From positions 2,232,001 through 2,296,000 of the forward strand of contig NZ_CP037952.1 in the NCBI RefSeq assembly GCF_004358345.1: a DNA stretch of 64,000 nucleotides, read 5' to 3'. The DNA is from Parashewanella spongiae (GTDB lineage: Bacteria; Pseudomonadota; Gammaproteobacteria; Enterobacterales; Shewanellaceae). Shown here one piece after another: positions 1-8,988 of this stretch. How positions within the stretch are numbered: the stretch's first letter is position 1; every line of letters begins with the position of its first letter. The notes below the pieces were generated by a model. That model had not been told where the DNA came from. It made no database searches and saw only the letters and a program-made list of their open reading frames with translations. The position numbers and the translations under genes are program-made.

Positions 1-66
1 TTATTCAAATAATAGAAAAAGAGTTTATAGGCGTCATTTGTCTTTTCCTAGTTACAAACGATTGAA

Positions 67-415
67 ATACCAATTACAGTAATTAATCTCTCACTCAGCA
101 AGAGGTAAAGGGTTTCAGTGCAAGGCACAAGCTCGAAGTACTATATTCCCTACGGCCGCCATACAAAACTGGCGTTCAACGCACTTAGTGCTTTTGTCGG
201 GATAATTCAAGTGCTTGTAACGCAGTAATGGAACCCTTTAGTCTTGCCCTTCGGGAGCTTATATGTGCTCAAATTACTTCTCAAAATTGTGTTGACGTAG
301 CAATGTAATAACGACAGTTTTGTATGTCGGTAACGACTATGCCTTCATCAATTTCGATTGCACTTTGAGTACATACATAGCTCTGAGTTGAGCATTTAAT
401 TACTGTAATTGGTAT
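67..415. repeat. MITE-like inverted-repeat element, family A, copy 1
   Basis: The element is bounded by inverted termini: ATACCAATTACAGTAATTAA at the left and its reverse complement at the right. It has no ORF of its own. The interior contains a palindromic-looking stretch around GGCCGCCATACAAAACTGG. A second full copy (9537-10112) and a right-end fragment (1930-1975) share the same termini and internal words. The family is non-autonomous; no transposase using these ends is visible in the window. It lies about 170 bp upstream of cheV. Confidence 0.75.
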
Positions 416-586
416 AATGAGGTAGTAGCTGTTCTATAGGGTATGTTTAATCCTTTTAGTAAATTATCATAAAAGAATCAGTATATTCAAAGTGTTCATG
501 AGTATACGAAATTATAATGGTCCCCAGCTCAAGGGAGCGTTGCACAAATATAATGAGCGACAAACTTACGGGAAATGAGATAAAGC

Positions 587-1534
587 ATGACAAGAGTACT
601 TGATAGCGTTGATCAGCGAACAAAATTAGTGGGAAAAAATCGATTAGAGTTGTTGTTGTTTAAAATTAATGCAACTCAATTATTTGCGATAAATGTGTTC
701 AAAGTGAAAGAAGTTGTAAAACTGCCACACCTCAATGTAATGCCTGGTAGCCATCCGCATATTAGTGGCATTGCAAATATTCGTGGTGTTTCTATTCCAG
801 TTATCGATTTACGTAAGGCTATCGGCTTTTCACATTTCGCAACAGATGAGCATGCAAATTTAATAATTACCGAATATAACCGAACAGTGCAGGGCTTTTT
901 AGTAGGCAAAGTTGAACATATTATTAATATGACTTGGGGCGATATCTTACCGCCACCAAAAACTGTGGGTAAGAATACATATCTAACAGCAATAACACGT
1001 ATCGAGCACGAAGGGGCAAACAAATTAGTTTCTATTATTGATGTAGAAAAAGTGCTCGCCGAAATAATTGATTATGATGTTCGATTATCTGATGGCGTTT
1101 TAGATGAAAGTTTACTGGCTGAAATGGTTGGCCGTAAGCTCTTGATTGTTGATGATTCAAGCACTGCGCGCCGGCAAGTATCCGATACTTTGAGCCCATT
1201 AGGTATCGAAGTCATAGAAGCATCGGATGGGTTGCAAGCGTTAAAAATGTTACAAAATTGGCGTGACCAAGGTATTAATGTGGCCAGCGAATTACTTTTG
1301 ATGATCACCGACGCTGAAATGCCTGAAATGGATGGTTATAAACTATCCCATGAAATACGAAGTGATAATAAACTGTCAGATTTATATATTGTTTTAAACA
1401 CTTCGTTGAGTGGTGATTTTAATAATGCAATGGCAGAAAAAGTTGGTTGTAATAAATTTATTTCAAAATTTCAGCCTGATGTTTTAGTTGATACAGTACA
1501 AGAGAGACTGCGTGAAATATTAGTTGATAAATAA
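587..1534 (+). CDS. cheV: Chemotaxis protein CheV (CheW domain plus receiver domain)
   Basis: CheV couples chemoreceptors to the CheA kinase and is tuned by phosphorylation of its own receiver domain. Residues about 15-165 form a CheW-like scaffold, recognisable from GIANIRGVSIPVIDL. Residues about 182-310 form a response-regulator receiver with the acidic pair in LLIVDDSS, the phosphoacceptor Asp in MITDAEMPEMDGY, a conserved Ser/Thr in NTSLS and the Lys in ISKFQ. The length of 315 residues is normal for CheV. The gene stands alone, with a MITE upstream and a weak hairpin after it. The protein is cytoplasmic and sits at the chemoreceptor array. Confidence 0.93.
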   Translation: MTRVLDSVDQRTKLVGKNRLELLLFKINATQLFAINVFKVKEVVKLPHLNVMPGSHPHISGIANIRGVSIPVIDLRKAIGFSHFATDEHANLIITEYNRTVQGFLVGKVEHIINMTWGDILPPPKTVGKNTYLTAITRIEHEGANKLVSIIDVEKVLAEIIDYDVRLSDGVLDESLLAEMVGRKLLIVDDSSTARRQVSDTLSPLGIEVIEASDGLQALKMLQNWRDQGINVASELLLMITDAEMPEMDGYKLSHEIRSDNKLSDLYIVLNTSLSGDFNNAMAEKVGCNKFISKFQPDVLVDTVQERLREILVDK

Positions 1535-1549
1535 TTAAACTTTTATCCG

Positions 1550-1579
1550 ACCTTTATATTGATGATTCAGTATAAAGGT
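1550..1579 (+). terminator. Possible terminator hairpin after cheV
   Basis: Inverted repeat ACCTTTATA / TATAAAGGT with a 12-nt loop, 15 bp after the cheV stop. It lacks a clear T-tract, so termination is uncertain. Confidence 0.35.
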
Positions 1580-1618
1580 TAATTAAGAAAAGTTTGAATT
1601 TAATTAATCTGAGGTAAA

Positions 1619-1912
1619 CCCCCAGCTCTTTTGGGGAGACTCGCATAGATTCCACCTTTACGACGGTATCGCTATCTTCTTAGCTCGACCAAAAGCTAGA
1701 AGGTAGTACCTATGCGAGATTATAAGAGTTTGTCTCATACTAGATGGGATTGTAAATACCATGTCGTTTTTATTCCAAAGAGAAGACAAAAACTGATTTT
1801 TGGTGCAATCAGAAAACACCTCGGTGATGTATTTCATAACTTAGCAGCTCAAAAAGGAATTGTAATAGAAGAAGGGCACTTGATGATTGATCATGTTCAA
1901 ATGTTGGGCTGA
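1619..1912 (+). mobile_element. Truncated IS200-type insertion sequence (left part only)
   Basis: The left end carries the typical IS200 subterminal hairpin, CCCCAGCTCTTTTGGGG, followed by the leader and the start of tnpA. The right part is missing: the homology stops near 1912 and is followed within 20 bp by the right end of a family-A MITE (1930-1975). The transposon is therefore dead in cis. Confidence 0.8.
1712..1912 (+). pseudogene. tnpA: IS200 transposase TnpA, N-terminal fragment
   Basis: The first ~64 residues match the HUH single-strand transposase of IS200 (SLSHTRWDCKYHVVFIPKRR, then HLMIDHV). The family is normally ~140-150 residues. The HUH-like HLMIDHVQM region is barely reached and the catalytic Tyr is absent. 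The ORF ends where IS200 homology ends, so this is a remnant. Confidence 0.85.
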
Positions 1913-1929
1913 ACACCCTGTACTTTTAA

Positions 1930-1975
1930 CACATACATAGCTCTGAGTTGGGTATTTAATTACTGTAATTGGTAT
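1930..1975. repeat. Right-end fragment of MITE family A
   Basis: Shares ACATACATAGCTCTGAGTTG and the terminal inverted repeat ending in TGTAATTGGTAT with the family A copies at 67-415 and 9537-10112. Only ~46 bp remain, and it abuts the truncated IS200. Confidence 0.7.
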
Positions 1976-2181
1976 TAAACTTAATCTCAATCAATAAGCT
2001 ACTCGTTTTATTAAGTTAAGTTTCTGTAAATTTAACTTAATAAACATGTAATCCACTTTTCATACTTTAACTTTTCTAGATGCTAAATTTAAAACTTGAA
2101 TAAACAATATCTTAACTGGAAGTTTAAGGTGTGAAATCATACCTGGTTGTTATTTTACCAATTTTAAATTCGGAGTATCTA

Positions 2182-5103
2182 ATGGCTTTAGAAACAGTAG
2201 ATAGGGGCGATCTTAAAGTACACCTTGAGGACATTGAATTAAAAGATATCGTGACTCAAAATATAGTACAACAAACGCTATGCCCAGAAGCAGATGCTCT
2301 AGTTAAAATAGCTAAAGACAAATGGCCTAACAACGAAAATGTAAAAGAAAGGCTTATAACATTTGCTGAAAACTGCTGTGAGGTTGGTGAGCATCATTTT
2401 GAAACCAGCAAAGAAATTTTATACTCCACACACCAAGTACAGCTAAAAGAGTTGACTGACTTTTTAAATGACAGAACGAAGCCAAATTATCTGAAAGAAA
2501 AAATCATTCTTAAATTACCATCAAGTAAAGAAGATTTTGATTTTAAATTATGCGGCATTTCAAAAGCGTTACGCACACTTCACATCGACGAAGGTTCAAA
2601 AGAGTTCGTCGATGAGGTAACTCAAAAAGCAGTGGTACGAGGTTTTGGTTTATATGTGGAATATACAGGCGACACAACACCAGAAGAAACAGATTATAAC
2701 CAAATTGCGACAAAACTAGGGATCAAACTTGGAGCCACTGAACGTGGCGAACCTGAAGGGAACCAACGAACAAGATTTGTATTATCAAGGATGAGTGAAC
2801 ATTACCTTTGTTTACGCCTAGCTAGAGAGTTAATTCAAATGTTAAGTATTAACTCTGAAGATGAAGTAGCATTAAAGCAATTAACATTATTAACAGGTAA
2901 CGCTGATTATAAGACTCATTTATTGAGTGCAGATAAGCATCAGCATGGTCGACATGCTCAGATCCCTCAATTAGCGCAATATATTTTTGCTCACACAACT
3001 CGTGCTAAATTAAGTGAACCAATTATAGTAGGTACTTTCAATATAATCGGTAATCCAGCCCGATATAATATTGAAACGAGTAATTTTCAACATTTCGATG
3101 TTGTGTCAGAAAGTGGAAAGCGTACAGAAATAACTTTAAAAGAGTATCAAGCCTGCAATTCGGCAATGCATCCTCATATTAAAGATGCATTGTTAAGAAA
3201 TGCGGCTTTAAATACAAAAAGTTTAATCAACTGTGTTGAATTTGCACGTCAAAACGAGCTTTTTGTTCCTTCAGTGTCGAGAGATGAAACAAATAAGATT
3301 GAGATGAAAAAAGAGTGTCTAAATCGGATATCTGAGTTAGCCACCTCGACGGCACTAGATGAATGGTTAAGCACCTTAACTGAACGTGATTGTCAAACTC
3401 TTAGATCCGTGGAAAAGTTGATAGATGTTTCAGAGCTTAAAGCAAAATGCTTTGTGAGGCTTAGTGAATTGAAAGGTTTGTGGACAGATGACAATTCAAT
3501 GCTATCCCCTGCAGTGTTAGTTCACATGCCAAGCGAGATATTACAAACAGCGCTAAGCGACAAAATGAAACAAACACTCCTTTGTCAGCATTGCTATTTG
3601 AAGAAAACTCAAGTGCGAGCGTCTTCAATAAGTATAGAACTAGTCAAAAAGTTGCTGGAATTAGACTTTGATCATAACTGCAAAGATTCAGGTCAATATC
3701 ATCCAATATTAATCGTTTGTTCAGGCGGTAATTTGGATATGCTAAAAGTGCTTTATGAGTATAGCAATGATAATTTCGAAAAAAATCCTTGGAGTGGTAC
3801 TGGGTATAATGGTGCTAATTTTGCGGCTCTTAAGGGGCATGTTGATATTCTAAAATACATTTTCTCTAGGCGCGCAGGTCCGGTGATTACTCAGGAAAAT
3901 ATGAATGGACAGACGGTAATGTACTTCGCTGTCCAATGCACAAATACAGCGTGTATGGAGTATTTGTTATCACAGCCAAGTCTAGACGTTAATGGTCTAG
4001 ATACCCCTTCTCAATACTTTCTCAACTATATTGAACACAATGGTACAAAAGAAGCCATGTTAGTGGCCTTAAAAGCTGATCACTGGAAAAACCATTTTGC
4101 TTTTAGGGCTTACTCTCAAAAGTATATGAGGGCTAACTCTGATAATACAGTAGCGGTTAAACGTAAAACCTATGCTCAGTTAACGCTTAAAGAAGTTACA
4201 GAACTCAGCCTTTACGATAAACGCAAATGCCTTGTCGAATATTGTAGAACAGGTAATACTGAAGGAGTGAAAGTACTTCTCAATACGGGTATGTCGGCCG
4301 AATTCTTTATTTCTGACACTTTAAAACAAACCCCTTTAGTTTTAGCTGCTTCACTTGGCCATTTAGATGTTGTTAAGGAATTGAATTCTCAAAGTACTGA
4401 TTCAGAGGATAATCGTGAATGGGCTATTTTCCTTGCTTGTGTTGAAGGCCATCATGAAGTTGTTAAGCATTTGGCATCATTTTACGACAGTGAAGGTATT
4501 AAGGGAGTAATTAGCAGTGTCAGAGCATTGGATGGCATGGGCTTGCCGCACATTGTCGCTAACGAAGGACATGTTGAGACGATGAAAGTCCTTGTGCAAC
4601 GAGATCCTAGTTTACTGAGTAGAGCTGTAAAATTTAAACCTGATATCGACAGAGGAAAAGGGAACTTAGCACTTGAAGGTGACACACCTCTTATTGTGGC
4701 AAGCCGTGCTGGTCATGTTGAAATGGTTGAATACTTGATGGCTTTTACGGACTATGGTTCAAGCTTTAAGAACTGTGAAAATGGTCAAAATGCTTTACAT
4801 GCGGCGGTTCGAGCAAATAAGCCTGAAGTTGTTCAAGCATTGTTTGATATCATGCCTGATGAATACATAAAAGCAGTTGAAAGCATTAAGGGTGGTCAAT
4901 CTATTTTTGATTATGTAAGAGTTAATCAAAAATCTGCAGGGCTAAAAGGCTCACTTGAGTTTTATAAACAAGATTACTCTGAAATGCGTGCAGTTTTTGA
5001 TAAACGTCGGCAAGTTGAACTTACTGAATTTAGTAAAACATTCAAAGAAAAACAGGAAGCAGCGGGTGTACATGGAGATGGTGAAAGTTTTGAATTTCTT
5101 TAA
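2182..5103 (+). CDS. Large ankyrin-repeat protein of unknown function
   Basis: The start is taken at ATG 2182 because a CGGAG ribosome site lies 6 nt upstream; an earlier in-frame GTG at 2131 lacks one. This gives ~973 residues. The first ~480 residues match nothing I recognise. Roughly residues 490-640 and 700-910 contain ankyrin repeats, for example GANFAALKGHVDILKYIF, TPLVLAASLGHLDVVKEL and TPLIVASRAGHVEMVEYL. There is no signal peptide or membrane segment, so it is probably cytoplasmic or exported without a classical signal. Ankyrin proteins mediate protein contacts, and in host-associated bacteria some are effectors; nothing nearby shows that role here. It ends before a long terminator hairpin. 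Confidence 0.85.
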   Translation: MALETVDRGDLKVHLEDIELKDIVTQNIVQQTLCPEADALVKIAKDKWPNNENVKERLITFAENCCEVGEHHFETSKEILYSTHQVQLKELTDFLNDRTKPNYLKEKIILKLPSSKEDFDFKLCGISKALRTLHIDEGSKEFVDEVTQKAVVRGFGLYVEYTGDTTPEETDYNQIATKLGIKLGATERGEPEGNQRTRFVLSRMSEHYLCLRLARELIQMLSINSEDEVALKQLTLLTGNADYKTHLLSADKHQHGRHAQIPQLAQYIFAHTTRAKLSEPIIVGTFNIIGNPARYNIETSNFQHFDVVSESGKRTEITLKEYQACNSAMHPHIKDALLRNAALNTKSLINCVEFARQNELFVPSVSRDETNKIEMKKECLNRISELATSTALDEWLSTLTERDCQTLRSVEKLIDVSELKAKCFVRLSELKGLWTDDNSMLSPAVLVHMPSEILQTALSDKMKQTLLCQHCYLKKTQVRASSISIELVKKLLELDFDHNCKDSGQYHPILIVCSGGNLDMLKVLYEYSNDNFEKNPWSGTGYNGANFAALKGHVDILKYIFSRRAGPVITQENMNGQTVMYFAVQCTNTACMEYLLSQPSLDVNGLDTPSQYFLNYIEHNGTKEAMLVALKADHWKNHFAFRAYSQKYMRANSDNTVAVKRKTYAQLTLKEVTELSLYDKRKCLVEYCRTGNTEGVKVLLNTGMSAEFFISDTLKQTPLVLAASLGHLDVVKELNSQSTDSEDNREWAIFLACVEGHHEVVKHLASFYDSEGIKGVISSVRALDGMGLPHIVANEGHVETMKVLVQRDPSLLSRAVKFKPDIDRGKGNLALEGDTPLIVASRAGHVEMVEYLMAFTDYGSSFKNCENGQNALHAAVRANKPEVVQALFDIMPDEYIKAVESIKGGQSIFDYVRVNQKSAGLKGSLEFYKQDYSEMRAVFDKRRQVELTEFSKTFKEKQEAAGVHGDGESFEFL

Positions 5104-5157
5104 TCATTCAGTGATGAGTATTTAACGGTTTGATTAAATCAAATTTTCAAATTATGC

Positions 5158-5193
5158 CTAGCCTCTTATTTGTATAAACAAATAAGAGGCTAG
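5158..5193 (+). terminator. Long terminator-like hairpin after the ankyrin gene
   Basis: Perfect 15-bp stem CTAGCCTCTTATTTG / CAAATAAGAGGCTAG with a 6-nt loop, 54 bp after the stop. The CTAG at its 3' base is also the target duplication of the next MITE, so the insertion separated the stem from whatever followed it. Confidence 0.6.
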
Positions 5194-5453
5194 GGGCTGT
5201 TTATCTTTTAGGATTAAATTTTGTGCTATTTGAGCGTTTATCTGTTCAAGGCGTAAGCAGTGAAGCTTAGTCATCTAAGTAAACGGGTTACAACACAGAA
5301 CAGTGAACGCTCAAAAGCATCTAAGACAGCGTAAATTGGTCATTTCTACTGCGTTTATCGCTTGCTTATTTGGAATACCAAACCGCACAAGCTCTGTCTT
5401 GATAAAGCGACCAATTTATCGCTGCAAAAATAATCACGAAAGATAAACAGCCC
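5194..5453. repeat. MITE-like element, family C, copy 1 (CTAG target duplication)
   Basis: A 260-bp element with termini GGGCTGTTTATCTTT / AAAGATAAACAGCCC, flanked by CTAG on both sides (5190-5193 and 5454-5457). No ORF. Its right half, reversed, matches the left half of copy 2 at 17624 (CGTGATT-TTTTTGCAGCGATAAATTGGT). The CTAG duplication and GGG...CCC ends resemble IS5-group elements, which target YTAR, but that parentage is inference. Confidence 0.75.
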
Positions 5454-5511
5454 CTAGAAATAATAATATTTAAAACGGACGCCTGAGAACTTTAAGAGGA
5501 TAAGTTTTAAA

Positions 5512-6165
5512 TTAATGCTCAAGTGAAAAAGGTGAATAAACGGGTGGTTTTACCCAATTAATACCAATCACACCAGAACCTAAACGTCCTCCATGAGGGC
5601 CATATTTTAAGTTACCATTTTCATCAACAACTCTTTTTATCTCTTGATCATCTTTAATGCTAATTGAGAATTTTATGTTGCCTGAAAATGTACGAGCTGA
5701 GTTTTCTTGTTTTCTAAATGCGCATCCACCGTCATAATAATTATACTGATAATTGGCGCTTTTAGCCGCTCCTTCATCATACGCCATAGCGCATGCTGCG
5801 ATAGGTGAGCTCTTAACAGGGTTTATAGTAACTGAGCTTAGTTCATTCATAGCTAATGAAACGACAAAACCATTTTCATAAACCTTCCCATCTTTTTTAT
5901 ATGGGATGTTTTCAAAATTATATTGATAGTAAATAGTATCATCAGCGTAAGAGAAATTATGGTCATCTGCACTTTCACTTTTCACTAATGTGATGTCACA
6001 AAGATCGTACCCAAGGACGAGTTGGTATGGGTCATCAACTGTACCGCTTCCTTTTTTAAGAGGTGTACCAGGGTCACCTAAACACGGGTTAGCAGCATAT
6101 GCGAATGGCGTAGCAATGGTAAAAAATAGTAATAATAAACTTTTTAAATTGAAAATTGATTTCAT
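5512..6165 (-). CDS. Secreted hypothetical protein
   Basis: I do not recognise this family. Starting from ATG 6165, preceded by AAGGTG at a good distance, the ~217-residue protein begins with a Sec signal peptide (LKSLLLLFFTIATPFAYA, cleaved near AYA-ANPC). The mature part is rich in Asp, Ser and Tyr and contains Cys residues at NPCLGDPG, YDLCDIT, AACAMAY and GGCAFR that could form disulphides, and it looks like a beta-rich periplasmic or outer-surface domain. It stands alone between a MITE and a DUF2750 gene on the same strand. Confidence 0.7.
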   Translation of the reverse strand: MKSIFNLKSLLLLFFTIATPFAYAANPCLGDPGTPLKKGSGTVDDPYQLVLGYDLCDITLVKSESADDHNFSYADDTIYYQYNFENIPYKKDGKVYENGFVVSLAMNELSSVTINPVKSSPIAACAMAYDEGAAKSANYQYNYYDGGCAFRKQENSARTFSGNIKFSISIKDDQEIKRVVDENGNLKYGPHGGRLGSGVIGINWVKPPVYSPFSLEH

Positions 6166-6385
6166 GGACTTCACCTTAGTTATTAATACTTACTTAGAGT
6201 ACTGAATTTGAATGTGTATCCAGCAAGGTAGATGACTATGAATGGCGTGATAAAGTCTTTTTAAGTATATTGATATACTTATTTGAAATAAAAAAAGATA
6301 TATTTTATATGTGACTGAAAAGTAAGTGATTTAACGGTAAGGCTGAAGTTTTAAAATCAACAACTTTACCGTATATTAATTCGAA

Positions 6386-6757
6386 TTAATTTTCTTCGGC
6401 TTCAGCCTCTATTTCAACGAAGTGTTTTGCAAGTTCAATTGGATCAATCTCAGTATGATCATTATTGTGCATCCAATCTAAACCTACCATAACGTCATCA
6501 TCATTGAGATCACTGACCCAAAACTCTAAGAATTCAGTTACAGTAATTGCCGCTGGTTTGTAGTCTTCCCATTCGTCAATGCAATGTTGTTTTGCTAATT
6601 TCTCACTCGACCAAATAGGCATTGTATCTGTGTCTTCGAAATTTGGGGAGTCACAGACAACCCAACCTTCACCGGTTTCGTCCTGTAATGCCCAAAGCTT
6701 CTGGCTTTCTTCGATACTTGCGACGAAAGTGGTCAGTGTTGGTGTGATCTCTGTCAT
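6386..6757 (-). CDS. DUF2750 family protein
   Basis: A 123-residue acidic protein resembling the DUF2750 family: LWALQDETGEGWVVCDS, then MPIWSSEKLAKQHCIDEW and the closing VMVGLDWM segment. The function is unknown. It is cytoplasmic, with no signal or membrane segment. It is divergent from the transglycosylase gene, sharing a ~90-bp intergenic region. A second, broken member of the same family lies at 51478. Confidence 0.75.
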   Translation of the reverse strand: MTEITPTLTTFVASIEESQKLWALQDETGEGWVVCDSPNFEDTDTMPIWSSEKLAKQHCIDEWEDYKPAAITVTEFLEFWVSDLNDDDVMVGLDWMHNNDHTEIDPIELAKHFVEIEAEAEEN

Positions 6758-6847
6758 AGTGTATTCTCATGGAAATTAATGTTCGCAGACATTATACCTT
6801 ATCGTTATGATAATGTAGATGTAGGTTGTGATGGAGTTTTGCTGTTA

Positions 6848-8038
6848 ATGAAAAAAATACAATTATTAGGGTTACTCTTTTTTTTCAGTGTCTCAAGTAG
6901 TTATGCTGCAGAGAACGATTTTCAATCATGTGTAGCCAATTTAACTAAAAAGGCTAAAGCCGAAGGTATTTCTAACAAAACCATCGAAGAAACACTAGCT
7001 ATAGTAAAGCCTAAGCCACAGGTTATTAAGCTGGATAAAAAGCAGCCTGAGTTTTCAAGTACTTTTGCTGATTATTTCAATAAGCGTGTTACTGATTGGA
7101 GGATTAATAAAGGTAAAATATTGTGGAAAACCCACCATGAATTGTTAAAAGAATTAACGGTAAAATATGGTGTTCCAGGACAATACATATTGGCTTTTTG
7201 GGGGCTTGAAACCAACTATGGCTCTTACAAAGGGAACTTACCTGTAATTGACTCATTAGTTACCCTTGCATGTGATCCACGTCGAGCAAAGTTCTTTTCT
7301 AAAGAGCTTATCCAAGCGCTTAAAATTAAACAACGATATGGGTTCGCCTACAAAGACATGAAAGGTTCTTGGGCAGGTGCAATGGGGCATACTCAGTTTA
7401 TGCCCAGCACGTACGCAAAGTATGCCATTGATGCAGATAAAGACGGAAAACCTGACTTATGGAATAGCTCAACAGATGCCCTGACTTCTGCAGCCTATTT
7501 CTTGAATCAATTAGGTTGGAAGAGAGCTGAGCGATGGGGGCGAGAAATTAAGCTGCCAAAAGAATTTGATTATACCTTAGTGGGGGCTCAACAAAAAATG
7601 CCTTTGAACCACTGGAAACTTAACGGCGTGATGAAAGCCGATGGCAGTCAATTAGCTGTGGCCGATATGAGCGCTGCTGTATACCTGCCTGCTGGTCATA
7701 CAGGCCCAGCTTTTCTTGGGTACAATAACTTCAAAACCATCATGCGTTGGAATAATAGTGAATTTTACGCTATTGCAGTAGGGCACTTAGCGGATCGTAT
7801 TGTTGGTGCGCCGCCACTCAGTGTCGCACCACCTGTCAATCAACGATTAAAGCGTTCAATGATAAAAGAGTTACAACAAAAGTTAGCCAATCAAGGCTAT
7901 GATGTTGGGGAACCAGATGGAATTTTGGGCAATAAAACATCTAACGCCCTGCAAGCGTTTCAAAAATCCAAAGGCTTGATTGCTGATGGTTTTCCTGATG
8001 CAACTACATTTGAATCTATTGGTATTAAAAAGGAATAA
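6848..8038 (+). CDS. MltB-family lytic murein transglycosylase with peptidoglycan-binding domain
   Basis: Cleaves the glycan strands of peptidoglycan with 1,6-anhydro product formation in the periplasm. The start at ATG 6848 follows GGAG and gives a clean signal peptide (LLGLLFFFSVSSSYA). The SLT_2/MltB catalytic domain spans about residues 25-320, with the catalytic Glu in FWGLETNYGSYKG and the family motifs GAMGHTQFMPSTY and DLWNSSTDALTSAAYFL. The C-terminal ~60 residues form a PG_binding_1 domain (ELQQKLANQGYDVGEPDG). There is no lipobox Cys at the cleavage site, so it is predicted soluble. It ends 2 bp before the WYL regulator gene and is probably cotranscribed with it. Confidence 0.9.
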   Translation: MKKIQLLGLLFFFSVSSSYAAENDFQSCVANLTKKAKAEGISNKTIEETLAIVKPKPQVIKLDKKQPEFSSTFADYFNKRVTDWRINKGKILWKTHHELLKELTVKYGVPGQYILAFWGLETNYGSYKGNLPVIDSLVTLACDPRRAKFFSKELIQALKIKQRYGFAYKDMKGSWAGAMGHTQFMPSTYAKYAIDADKDGKPDLWNSSTDALTSAAYFLNQLGWKRAERWGREIKLPKEFDYTLVGAQQKMPLNHWKLNGVMKADGSQLAVADMSAAVYLPAGHTGPAFLGYNNFKTIMRWNNSEFYAIAVGHLADRIVGAPPLSVAPPVNQRLKRSMIKELQQKLANQGYDVGEPDGILGNKTSNALQAFQKSKGLIADGFPDATTFESIGIKKE

Positions 8039-8040
8039 AG

Positions 8041-8913
8041 ATGGCGGAATTAACTCTGGATGAGTTGAGTTTTGAACAAAAGCAGCGATTAGCATTTATA
8101 GATTTTAGTCTCCAATATTTTGGTCATATATCGGTACAGGATTTAGTTTCAAAATTTGCCGCTGGCTTAGCAGCGACGAATCAAGATTTTCACATATACC
8201 GTTGCTTAGCAAAAGATAATATGCAGTTGAACCAGCAATCTCATCAATATTTTCGTTTGCCTAGCTTTGCTGCGCTGTTTAACCACGATGCTGGATCAGT
8301 CTTGCATGGTTTAGCCAAAGGTTTTGGTGATGGCTTGTCTCAATCGGTGGCGCCAAGTCAAGTGTGTTTTGATGCGATTAGTCTTATTCATCCGGATACA
8401 AATGTAATTGCGACCATTATGAGAGCAATTCAGCACCAAAAAGCAATCCGCGTGACTTATGTGTCTACCTCTTCAGGTGAAAGTCAGCGTGAAATTGTAC
8501 CTCATGCATTAGTGAATAATGGGCAACGCTGGCATATAAGAGGTTATGATCGCGTTCACAAACGTTTTGCTGACTTCGTAATAACTCGAATTAAAAATAT
8601 TAATGGTAGTGACTCTGAAGTAAAAACTGAAGAAAGATCAGATGCCGATTTAAATTGGCAAAAAATGGTGTTATTGAAACTCATTCCGCATCCGTCATTA
8701 ACATACCCAGAAGCGATTGAACTTGATTATCAGATGAAAGATGGTGAGCTTGTTATTCATTCCCGCTCAGCCTTAGCCGGTTATCTGTTAAGACAATGGA
8801 GTGTGGACTGTTCTAAATCACATCATTTTAATAGCGGTGTTTGTCAATTGGCACTCAAAAATCACAACATATTGCAAGATATCGAACACACGAGCATAGC
8901 TCCAGGAGCCTGA
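8041..8913 (+). CDS. WYL-domain HTH regulator of the CapW/BrxR type
   Basis: The 290-residue layout is that of CapW/BrxR regulators: an N-terminal winged helix (FEQKQRLAFIDFSLQYFGHI), a WYL domain around residues 130-200 (IRVTYVSTSSGE, PHALVNNGQRWHIRGYD, RFADFVITRI) and a C-terminal WCX-like domain. Characterised members repress CBASS, BREX and other defence operons and respond to DNA damage or a nucleic-acid ligand. No defence genes are adjacent here. The gene is 2 bp behind an MltB-type transglycosylase and upstream of slyD, so the target is unknown. Family assignment is firm to the WYL level; the CapW/BrxR subtype is from overall layout and N-terminal resemblance. Confidence 0.82.
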   Translation: MAELTLDELSFEQKQRLAFIDFSLQYFGHISVQDLVSKFAAGLAATNQDFHIYRCLAKDNMQLNQQSHQYFRLPSFAALFNHDAGSVLHGLAKGFGDGLSQSVAPSQVCFDAISLIHPDTNVIATIMRAIQHQKAIRVTYVSTSSGESQREIVPHALVNNGQRWHIRGYDRVHKRFADFVITRIKNINGSDSEVKTEERSDADLNWQKMVLLKLIPHPSLTYPEAIELDYQMKDGELVIHSRSALAGYLLRQWSVDCSKSHHFNSGVCQLALKNHNILQDIEHTSIAPGA

Positions 8914-8988
8914 TTATGGGTATAAAGATTGGAATTCGGACGTGGCTTTGTTAATCTGCGGCTCAAAATATAGAGACTAGGAATGATA

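Noticed and set aside
676-1023. Minus-strand ORF inside cheV
   Set aside because: It lies wholly within a conserved gene in another frame and has no protein-like features.
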